Shown: piece after piece, positions 56,282-64,000 of the stretch | Layout of the letters: the number at the start of each line of letters is the position of its first letter | Position numbering within the stretch: the first letter of the stretch is position 1 | The notes under the pieces: generated by a model | The model's input: only the letters and a program-made list of their open reading frames with translations | What the model was told of the DNA's origin: nothing | The model's database searches: none | Assembly: GCA_025356395.1 (NCBI GenBank) | Contig: JANXTA010000040.1 | Location: 53,449 to 117,448, forward strand | DNA length: 64,000 bases | Origin: Betaproteobacteria bacterium | GTDB lineage: Bacteria; Pseudomonadota; Gammaproteobacteria; Burkholderiales; Burkholderiaceae_D | Direction of reading: 5' to 3' | Program-made: the position numbers and the translations under genes

Positions 56282-58468
56282 ATGCCCTTTTTCGCCGCGC
56301 CCCGTACCGAGCCCTCAGGCCCTCTCATCACGAGGGTCGCGCGGATCGGCACCGTCGTCTGTGCCGCCGCCTTGCTGATCGCCACGAACGCCGGAGCGGC
56401 CAAGCCAGTGCGCCCGGTCGATGCGACGGCTGCGGCAGTCCGCGTCGACAACCCCGACGACGCGTTCCTCGCGGCGCGCGACGCCTTCCGCAGTGGCGAC
56501 GTCGCACACGGCGCAGTCTTCGCACAGCGCGCGGATGCGCTCGACGCCCGCTATCCGCTGTCGTCGTATCTCGAGTACTGGGCGCTGTCGCGCCAGATCC
56601 GCGACTACGGCGATGCCCTGACCGCCGCCGCTCCCGACGACGCGATCCGCAGCTTCATGACGCGCAATCCCGGCAGCGTCGTGGCCGATCTCGCAAGACG
56701 CGACTGGCTGGTCGCACTCGGCAAGCGTGGCGAATGGGCGACCTTCGAGGCCGAGATGCCGAAGTTCGCGCTCAACGACGACGCGCAGGTCACCTGCTTC
56801 CAGTTGACGGCGCGGGCGCTGCGCCAGATCCGCGGCGCCACCAACCGCTCGGAAGCGTCGGCCGACGCGGACGGCGCAGCGGACCCCGCGATCAGCGAGC
56901 TGCTGCGCCTGTCGCGCAACGCACTCGCGCAGCCGCGCGAATACACCAACGACGTCGGCGCCTGCGCCACACTCGGCCGCGTGCTGGTCGCCGAGAAGCG
57001 TCTGACGCAACAGGACATCTGGGGCTGGATGCGGCTCGGGTCCGATGCCAACAACGCGACGGCCGTCCGACGCTACGCGCTGCTGCTCAGCGACGCCGAG
57101 CGTGGCGGCGACAGCGCGCGCTTCTACCGACAACTCGACAGCGTGCTCGACAAGCCGGCGCTGTGGCTCGCGAAGACCAGCGAGGGCGGCGAGAGCGGCG
57201 CGCTGCGCTACAAGCGCGAGCTCGCGGTGATGGCCTTCGCCCGCATCGTCCGCGCCGATCCCCAGATGGGCGCGGCCAGCGTGCAGCGCCAACCGGCCGA
57301 CATCCTCACGTCGCAGGAAGTCGCGTATCTCAACGCGCAGCTGGCGGCCGCGACGGCGAAGAAGCAGTTGCCCGAGTCGGTCGAGTGGTCGAGGAAATCG
57401 CTCGCGGCCGAAGGCCTGTCCGAGGACATCCTGGGCTGGCAGGTGCGCGGCGCGCTGCGTGCGGAAGACTGGAAGATGGTCCAGGTACTGATCGAGAAAA
57501 TGCCGCCGGAGATGCGGCGGGCGCAAGCCTTCGAAGGGACCTGGGCCTACTGGCTCGGCCGCGCCTACAAGGCGCAGAAAAAGAACGAGGCCGCGCAGAC
57601 CCAGTTCAGGCAGGTCGCCGATCAGTTCGGCTTCTACGGGCAACTGGCGACGGAGGAACTCGGGCAGAAGGTCACGCTGCCGACGCGCGCACAGCCCGCC
57701 AACGCGACCGAGGTCGCCGCGGCGAAGGAATTGCCCGGCTTCCAGCGGGCCATGTACTTCTATCGACTCGACCTGCGGCGCGAAGGCAACCTCGAATGGA
57801 ACTTCGCGTTGCGCGGCATGAGCGACCGCGAGCTGCTAGCGGCCGCCGAGTGGGCCAACCGCAACCAGTTGCTGGACCGCGCCGTGAACACGGCGGACCG
57901 CACGCGCAACGAACACGATTTCGCCTACCGCTTCCTGATGCCCTTCCAGGCGCAGATGCAGGAGAAGGCGACCGCGGTGGGCCTCGACCTCGACTGGGTC
58001 TACGGCCTGATCCGCCAGGAGTCGCGTTTCGTGCAGGTCGCCAAGTCATCGGTGGGTGCGTCGGGCTTGATGCAGCTCATGCCGTCGACCGCCAAGTACG
58101 TCGCCAAGAAGATCGGCCTGGACGGTTACCGGGCCGACGGCGTCAACGACCTCGACACCAACCTCACGCTCGGCACGAGCTACATGCGGATGATCCTCGA
58201 CGACCTCGACAACCTGCCGGTGCTCGCGACCGCGGCCTACAACGCCGGTCCGGGACGGCCGCGCGCATGGCGTTCGACGCTGACCAAGCCGGTGGAGGGC
58301 GCGATCTTCGCGGAGACCATCCCGTTCAACGAGACGCGCGACTACGTCAAGAAGGTGATGAGCAACGCCACCTATTACGCGGTGCTGATCAGCGGCAACC
58401 CGCAGTCACTCAAGGCCCGCATGGGATTCGTCGCGCAGCGCGGATACACGCCGTCCGAGCTGCCCTGA
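56282..58468 (+). CDS. soluble lytic murein transglycosylase (Slt family)
   Basis: This 728-residue periplasmic enzyme cleaves peptidoglycan glycan strands to 1,6-anhydro products. It has an N-terminal signal-like segment (CAAALLIATNAGAAKP), a long superhelical U-domain and a C-terminal lysozyme-like domain. The catalytic residue is Glu580 in LIRQESRFVQVAKSSVGASG, and GLMQLMPSTAKYVAKK and AAYNAGPGRPRAWR complete the family set. Length is a little above E. coli Slt70. Confidence 0.93.
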   Translation: MPFFAAPRTEPSGPLITRVARIGTVVCAAALLIATNAGAAKPVRPVDATAAAVRVDNPDDAFLAARDAFRSGDVAHGAVFAQRADALDARYPLSSYLEYWALSRQIRDYGDALTAAAPDDAIRSFMTRNPGSVVADLARRDWLVALGKRGEWATFEAEMPKFALNDDAQVTCFQLTARALRQIRGATNRSEASADADGAADPAISELLRLSRNALAQPREYTNDVGACATLGRVLVAEKRLTQQDIWGWMRLGSDANNATAVRRYALLLSDAERGGDSARFYRQLDSVLDKPALWLAKTSEGGESGALRYKRELAVMAFARIVRADPQMGAASVQRQPADILTSQEVAYLNAQLAAATAKKQLPESVEWSRKSLAAEGLSEDILGWQVRGALRAEDWKMVQVLIEKMPPEMRRAQAFEGTWAYWLGRAYKAQKKNEAAQTQFRQVADQFGFYGQLATEELGQKVTLPTRAQPANATEVAAAKELPGFQRAMYFYRLDLRREGNLEWNFALRGMSDRELLAAAEWANRNQLLDRAVNTADRTRNEHDFAYRFLMPFQAQMQEKATAVGLDLDWVYGLIRQESRFVQVAKSSVGASGLMQLMPSTAKYVAKKIGLDGYRADGVNDLDTNLTLGTSYMRMILDDLDNLPVLATAAYNAGPGRPRAWRSTLTKPVEGAIFAETIPFNETRDYVKKVMSNATYYAVLISGNPQSLKARMGFVAQRGYTPSELP

Positions 58469-58528
58469 TCGGCGCCTGCCCTAAAATACCCGGGCGTCCC
58501 GGCATCGTGATTGCAACATCGGAAACCC

Positions 58529-59506
58529 ATGCGACATCAAAACATCCTGGTCATCGGCGGTAGCGGTTTCATCGGCGGCCACGTGGTGGCCGCGCTGGCC
58601 CGGGATGGACGACGCATCACCGTTCCCACGCGCAGGCGCGAGGCCGGCAAGCGCCTGATCCTGCTGCCGACGGTCGAGGTGGTCGCGGCCGACATCCGCG
58701 ACGACGCGACGCTCGCCCGACTCGTCGCCGGCAAGGATGCCGTGATCAACCTGGTCGGCATCCTGCACGGCGATTCGAAGGCCTTCGAAGCCGCGCACGT
58801 CGACCTGCCGCGACGGATCGTGGCGGCCTGCATCGCGGCCGGCGTGCCCCGCCTGCTGCACATGAGCGCGCTCGGCGCCAGTGCGCAGGGCGCGTCAATG
58901 TATCTGCGCTCGAAGGCGGGCGGCGAGGCCGTCGTCGAACAGGCAGGAGATGCCGCACAGCCGGCATTGGCGGTCACGATCTTCCGCCCCTCGGTGGTGT
59001 TCGGCCGCGACGACCGCTTCCTCAACCTGTTCGCGACGATGCAGCGCTGGTTGCCGCTGATCCCGCTGGCCAAGGCCGACGCGCAGTTCCAGCCGGTGTC
59101 GGTACTCGACGTCGCCGACGCGTTCGCAGTCACGCTCGACGACGACGAGTCGTTCTCGCGCACCTACGAACTCACCGGGCCGCGCATCTACACGCTGGCC
59201 GAACTGGTGCGGATCGCCGGGTCGTATCGGCCCGGCGCCGTCGGCCGGCCGCGCGCGATCCTCCCGCTGCCCGACGCGCTGGGGCGCCTGCAGGCCGCGT
59301 TCCTCGAGTTCGCGCCGGGCCCGACGCTGATGTCGCGCGACAACTTCGACTCGATGAAGACCGCCAACATCGCCACCGGCAGCTACGCGGGCCTGGCGGA
59401 TCTCGACATCGTGCCGACGCCGCTCGAACAGGACGCCTCGGTCTACTTGGCCGGCAAGAGTCGTCGCTCGCACCTCGATCATCTCCGGCACGACGCCCAT
59501 CCCTGA
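58529..59506 (+). CDS. NAD(P)-binding protein, NDUFA9-like extended SDR
   Basis: This 325-residue protein has the atypical SDR/NDUFA9 pattern: NILVIGGSGFIGGHVVAALA (cofactor loop), NLVGILHGDS, HMSALGASAQG, the YLRSKAGGEAVV helix where the Tyr/Lys pair lies and TIFRPSVVFGRDDRF. Bacterial members may help complex I or quinone metabolism, but function is unproven. The ATG at 58529 follows GGAAAC; a TTG six codons upstream is less likely. Confidence 0.85.
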   Translation: MRHQNILVIGGSGFIGGHVVAALARDGRRITVPTRRREAGKRLILLPTVEVVAADIRDDATLARLVAGKDAVINLVGILHGDSKAFEAAHVDLPRRIVAACIAAGVPRLLHMSALGASAQGASMYLRSKAGGEAVVEQAGDAAQPALAVTIFRPSVVFGRDDRFLNLFATMQRWLPLIPLAKADAQFQPVSVLDVADAFAVTLDDDESFSRTYELTGPRIYTLAELVRIAGSYRPGAVGRPRAILPLPDALGRLQAAFLEFAPGPTLMSRDNFDSMKTANIATGSYAGLADLDIVPTPLEQDASVYLAGKSRRSHLDHLRHDAHP

Positions 59507-59510
59507 CGCG

Positions 59511-60182
59511 ATGCTCACGCTCGTCATCGGCAACAAGAACTACTCGTCGTGGTCGCTGCGGCCCTGGCTGCTGCTGACCGAGGCGGGCATCCCGTTCGAG
59601 GAAGTCCGCGTGTCGCTGTTCACGCCGACTTTCCATGCCGAGATCGGGCAGTACGGCGCGGCAGGCCGGGTCCCCATCCTGATCGACCGCGCGGATGACG
59701 ACAGTGAGCTGAAGGTCTGGGACACGATGGCCATTGCCGAATACGTGGCCGAGCGCTTTCCCGATCGCCGGCTCTGGCCCGTCGACGTGGCGGCGCGTGC
59801 GCGGGCACGATCGATCTGTGCCGAGATGCATGCGGGCTTCAGCGCGTTGCGCACGGCGTTGCCGATGAACGTCTCGGCCAGCCTGCCGGGATGCGGCTGG
59901 AGCGTCGCCGTTCTGGACGACATGGATCGCCTGGTCACGCTCTGGCGCGAAGCGCTAGACCTGCACGGCGGTCCGATGCTGTTCGGCCCCTTCACGATCG
60001 CCGACGCTTTCTTCGCGCCGGTGATCTCGCGCCTGTCGACCTACGACGTCGCGCTGCCCGCGGACATCGCGGCCTATCGCGACCGCGTGCTGGCGCTGGA
60101 TGGCATGCGGTCCTGGTCCGCCGCCGCGGCCGCCGAGACCGAATTCCTGGTCGAGGACGAGCCCTACCGGCGCTCCCGCTGA
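59511..60182 (+). CDS. glutathione S-transferase family protein
   Basis: This 223-residue protein has the thioredoxin-like N-terminal domain (MLTLVIGNKNYSSWSLRPWL, with Ser12/Ser13 near the glutathione site) and a helical C-terminal domain (GPFTIADAFFAPVISRL). It conjugates glutathione or reduces a substrate not readable here. It starts four bases after the NDUFA9-like gene and is 25 bases before cca, suggesting one operon. Confidence 0.87.
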   Translation: MLTLVIGNKNYSSWSLRPWLLLTEAGIPFEEVRVSLFTPTFHAEIGQYGAAGRVPILIDRADDDSELKVWDTMAIAEYVAERFPDRRLWPVDVAARARARSICAEMHAGFSALRTALPMNVSASLPGCGWSVAVLDDMDRLVTLWREALDLHGGPMLFGPFTIADAFFAPVISRLSTYDVALPADIAAYRDRVLALDGMRSWSAAAAAETEFLVEDEPYRRSR

Positions 60183-60207
60183 ACACCTTGCGTCGCTTGG
60201 CGCACGC

Positions 60208-61365
60208 ATGAAAACCTACATCGTCGGCGGCGCTGTACGCGACCGGTTGCTGGGGCTGCCTGGCAGCGACCGCGATTACGTCGTGATCGGCGCGACGGTC
60301 GACGAGATGCTGGCGGCCGGCTTCAAACCGGTGGGCCGCGATTTCCCGGTGTTCCTGCACCCGGTGACCCACGAGGAATACGCGCTGGCCCGCACCGAAC
60401 GCAAGGTCGCGCCGGGTTACACGGGGTTCGTCTTCCACGCGGACCCGTCGGTGACGCTCGAAGCCGATCTCGAGCGGCGCGACCTGACGATCAATGCGAT
60501 GGCCGAGGACGAAGCCGGATCGACGCTGGTCGATCCGTTCGGCGGCCGGCGCGATCTCGCGCTTCGGCTTTTCCGGCACATCGGTCCCGCGTTCGTCGAG
60601 GACCCCGTCCGCCTCTTGCGGGTCGCGCGTTTCGCCGCCCGCTTCACCGACTTCACCGTCGCTCCCGAAACCGTGGCGCTGATGCGACGGATGACGGAGG
60701 CCGGGGAGATCGACGCGCTGGTGTCCGAGCGCGTGTGGCAGGAGGTATCGCACGGACTGATGGAAAAGATGCCTTCGCGCATGATCGCCGTGCTGCGTGA
60801 CACCGGGGCATTCACCCGCCTATTTCCTGAAATCGCCCTCACTTTCGACGCGCACCCGGAACATACGAAGCGGGCACTCGCTTCTCTGGACCGCGCTGCC
60901 GACAGCGGAAGTCCTCTCGACGTTCGCTTCGCCGTCCTGCTACTGTCGATCGCAGGAGCCGACGCCGAGCGTGCCATCGGCGCGCTCTGCACGCGCTTCG
61001 CAGTCCCCAAGGCGGCCCGCGAGCTGGCGTGGCTTGCGGCGCGCGAGCGCGACTCGTTGGTGGCCGGTTTCGAAGTGGGCGCGTCGGCAACGTCGATCGA
61101 TCGCATCGCCGAATCGATGGAAAGAGGCGATGCGTTCCGTCGCAAGGCGCGCTTCGTGCAGGCCCTCGACGCGATCGCGTGGACGCTCGAAGACGCGGGC
61201 GAACGGTCGCGCTTCGTAGCCAGGCTGTCGCGTGCGGTCGACGCGGCCGCCGCCATCGATGGCGGCCTGATCGCGCGCGCGGTCGATCACGATCCGTCAC
61301 GAATCGCCGAGCGCCTGCGGGCGGCCCGAAAGACGGCTGTCGTCGCGGCTCTGGCGAGTCCCTGA
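60208..61365 (+). CDS. cca: CCA-adding tRNA nucleotidyltransferase (HD motif missing)
   Basis: This 385-residue class II enzyme adds or repairs the CCA end of tRNAs. The nucleotidyltransferase motif is YIVGGAVRDRLLG with the catalytic pair Asp21/Asp23 in GSDRDYVVIG. ERRDLTINAMAED and FVEDPVRLLRVARFAARF are the following family motifs. E. coli Cca has an HDLGK phosphohydrolase motif in the C-terminal half; the matching place here reads LLLSIAGAD, so that activity is probably absent. Confidence 0.9.
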   Translation: MKTYIVGGAVRDRLLGLPGSDRDYVVIGATVDEMLAAGFKPVGRDFPVFLHPVTHEEYALARTERKVAPGYTGFVFHADPSVTLEADLERRDLTINAMAEDEAGSTLVDPFGGRRDLALRLFRHIGPAFVEDPVRLLRVARFAARFTDFTVAPETVALMRRMTEAGEIDALVSERVWQEVSHGLMEKMPSRMIAVLRDTGAFTRLFPEIALTFDAHPEHTKRALASLDRAADSGSPLDVRFAVLLLSIAGADAERAIGALCTRFAVPKAARELAWLAARERDSLVAGFEVGASATSIDRIAESMERGDAFRRKARFVQALDAIAWTLEDAGERSRFVARLSRAVDAAAAIDGGLIARAVDHDPSRIAERLRAARKTAVVAALASP

Positions 61366-61663
61366 CCCGTCGCACCGGCGCCCGGGTCACCAGCGTGTCA
61401 TGTGGTCCGGGAATAGTCTCGGACTCCGTCGGAAAAGCGAATCAGAACTTTCCGTGGCGAGACGACTCGTAGTTGCCCCGCAAGTGACGTGCCGTGATCG
61501 GTGCGCCGCTTTTGTTGCGACAAATGACCGTTGCCGCGGCTGCCTGAAACACCAGTGATGGGAAGATTCTTCACCCTCGATTCGTAGCCACCCCTTCTCC
61601 AGGGCTCGTCCACCGACGAGCAGGCTCTTCACGGTTCGTGAAATCGGTGCAATCAACGAAAGG
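61366..61663. other. non-coding region between cca and the porin gene
   Basis: This 298-bp region holds no supported gene, tRNA or obvious hairpin terminator. It likely contains the porin promoter and leader; I could not pick a convincing -35/-10 pair. A GAAAGG ribosome site lies at its end. Confidence 0.5.
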
Positions 61664-61669
61664 ATGCAA

Positions 61670-62788
61670 TTGAACAAGAAACTATTGGCCGCGTCGGTCG
61701 GCGCGCTCTTCGCGAGCGTCGCGCAGGCACAGACCAGCGTCACCCTGTACGGTATCGCCGACGGCGACATCCGAGTCGACCACACCTCCATCGGGACCCT
61801 GAAGTCGGTCGGTAGCGGCGGCGAATCGGGCTCGCGCTGGGGTATCCGCGGTACCGAAGACCTGGGTGGCGGCCTTCGCGCGATGTTCATCTTCGAACAA
61901 GGCATCGACCTGAGCGACAACAGCTCGCCGCAGGGCAACGTGGGCGGCACCACGCCGAACTCGCCGGTGTCGTCGAGCGGATCGCGGCTGTTCAGCCGTA
62001 CCGCCGTCGTCGGCATCGGCAGCGCCGCTGCGGGCGAACTGCGCGTCGGCCGCGCCTACACCCCGCTGTATATCGCGTGGAGCGCCATCGACCCGATGGG
62101 CGGTGGTCTGGTCGGCCAGGCACAGAATTACGCGGTGGGCAACGTGACCCGCTTCGACAACGGCATCTACTACGACACGCCCAAGTTCTACGGCTTCCAG
62201 GTGACCGCGGCCTATCGCCTCGGCGAGTCCAGCACCAACAGCGTCGCCAGCGGTTCAACCAAGAACGGCGGCAACGCCGGGAACGCGGTGTTGACCTACG
62301 CAGCCGGACCCGTCCTGGCTTCGTACAGTTTCCTGAGCACGAAGAACGCGCTGGACAACAACACCACGCGCAGCCAGTTCGCCGGCGCGGTGTACGACCT
62401 CAAGGTCGTCAAGCTCCACGGGCTGTTCTTCGACACGAAGAACGGCACCACCACCCGCCTGCGCAGCTACGGCCTGGGCGTGACGGTGCCGATCCAGTCG
62501 TTCAACCTGTTCGCACAAGTTGCTCGCATCGACAACCGCTACAGCCAGAACAACAGCACGCTGAGCGGCGACGACGCAACCTTCTTCGGTCTCGGCGCCA
62601 ACTACTCGTTCTCGAAGCGCACCGACATCTACACGTCGTGGGGCAAGTTCAAGAACAAGAACAACGCGGTCAACGTGTTGACCGACGCCAGCAACGCCGG
62701 ACTCTTCACGACCACGGGCGCACTCGCCAACATCACGCCGGGCTTCGATCCGTACTCGGCGCAGATCGGCATCCGCCACAAGTTCTGA
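61670..62788 (+). CDS. Gram-negative trimeric porin
   Basis: This 372-residue outer-membrane channel has a signal peptide (start NKKLLAASVGALFASVAQAQ) and a 16-strand-type beta barrel with TSVTLYGIADGDIRVDH, SRWGIRGTEDLGGGLRAMF and GELRVGRAYTPLY, ending in the terminal Phe of QIGIRHKF. TTG 61670 is chosen because the GAAAGGA ribosome site has proper spacing to it; ATG 61664 abuts that site and would add two residues. Relatives are the general porins of Burkholderiales. Confidence 0.93.
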   Translation: MNKKLLAASVGALFASVAQAQTSVTLYGIADGDIRVDHTSIGTLKSVGSGGESGSRWGIRGTEDLGGGLRAMFIFEQGIDLSDNSSPQGNVGGTTPNSPVSSSGSRLFSRTAVVGIGSAAAGELRVGRAYTPLYIAWSAIDPMGGGLVGQAQNYAVGNVTRFDNGIYYDTPKFYGFQVTAAYRLGESSTNSVASGSTKNGGNAGNAVLTYAAGPVLASYSFLSTKNALDNNTTRSQFAGAVYDLKVVKLHGLFFDTKNGTTTRLRSYGLGVTVPIQSFNLFAQVARIDNRYSQNNSTLSGDDATFFGLGANYSFSKRTDIYTSWGKFKNKNNAVNVLTDASNAGLFTTTGALANITPGFDPYSAQIGIRHKF

Positions 62789-62868
62789 TCGCACCACGCA
62801 AGGGGTCTTACTACGCAGTTGGCCCAAGGTTTGTGACAGAGCACATACGGCATATTTTAGGTTTTCAG

Positions 62869-62894
62869 GGGTGTTTTTAGGAGCGCCCTTTTTT
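62869..62894 (+). terminator. possible terminator after the porin gene
   Basis: GGGTG (62869-62873) pairs with CGCCC (62884-62888), including one G-T pair, across a ten-base loop, followed directly by six T residues. The stem is short, so confidence is moderate. The surrounding 62789-62962 sequence is AT-richer and holds no supported gene. Confidence 0.45.
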
Positions 62895-62962
62895 GATACA
62901 GGTCTTGCTTTTAGAAGGGAGCAACCCTGTCATGAAGCGCACCCCCCTCACCGCTCAAATGG

Positions 62963-64000
<1,038 letters not shown>

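Overview
The window is about 64 kb of high-GC DNA that reads as the chromosome of a betaproteobacterium, probably close to Burkholderiales. I base this on housekeeping gene types and order (STAS gene-hslV-hslU; xerC-DUF484-dapF, then two lauroyl-type acyltransferases and metK; ahcY-holin-metF), a trimeric Gram-negative porin, a cyoABCD quinol oxidase and an S-adenosylhomocysteine riboswitch before ahcY. I cannot name the genus. Nearly all DNA is coding and genes are tightly packed, with many 1-4 nt start/stop overlaps (ATGA, GTGA, TTGA, TAATG).

Layout. 1-9.1 kb: catabolic and accessory genes (lipoprotein alpha/beta hydrolase, GntR regulator, haloacid dehalogenase, MFS pump, acyl-CoA synthetase, orphan binding protein, metallo-beta-lactamase-fold hydrolase), ending in a heavily broken protein-isoaspartate methyltransferase gene. 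9.1-17.4 kb: cyoABCD and an aotJQMOP-like basic amino acid ABC transporter with an embedded desuccinylase-family gene. 17.5-33.4 kb: core genes (DASH cryptochrome, dksA, TonB receptor, STAS protein, hslVU, dsbA, SPOR protein, argS, xerC, DUF484, dapF). 33.4-35.2 kb: an AT-rich accessory patch with decayed genes and a toxin-antitoxin locus whose toxin is destroyed; a BLUF photoreceptor follows. 35.7-43.8 kb: lipid A acyltransferases, metK, CoA transferase, GNAT, LpxO-like hydroxylase, a self-contained two-gene RHH/coiled-coil operon and mnmH. 43.9-49.7 kb: a DUF1428 remnant, a DNA-repair pair (radical SAM/HhH protein and a DUF4130-UdgX fusion), a TetR/membrane-protein pair and a HipA-like kinase/DUF3037 pair. 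49.7-61.4 kb: SAH riboswitch-ahcY-holin-metF, a c-di-GMP pair with degenerate domains, 5-formyl-THF cyclo-ligase, lytic transglycosylase, NDUFA9-like protein, GST and cca. 61.4-64 kb: a porin, then a gene cut by a decayed IS3-family element that runs off the window.

How the genes fit together. metK, riboswitch-controlled ahcY, metF and 5-formyl-THF cyclo-ligase form the methyl cycle and one-carbon supply. The two acyltransferases and LpxO act on lipid A. hslVU, dsbA, slt and dksA cover proteostasis, envelope and stringent control. Light input is suggested by the BLUF protein and the DASH cryptochrome. I found no rRNA, tRNA, CRISPR array or replication origin. The most interesting loci are the UdgX/radical-SAM pair, the toxin-antitoxin locus in which one base change removed both the antitoxin stop and the toxin start, the RHH operon with a palindromic operator over its promoter, and the degenerate HD-GYP/GGDEF-EAL pair.
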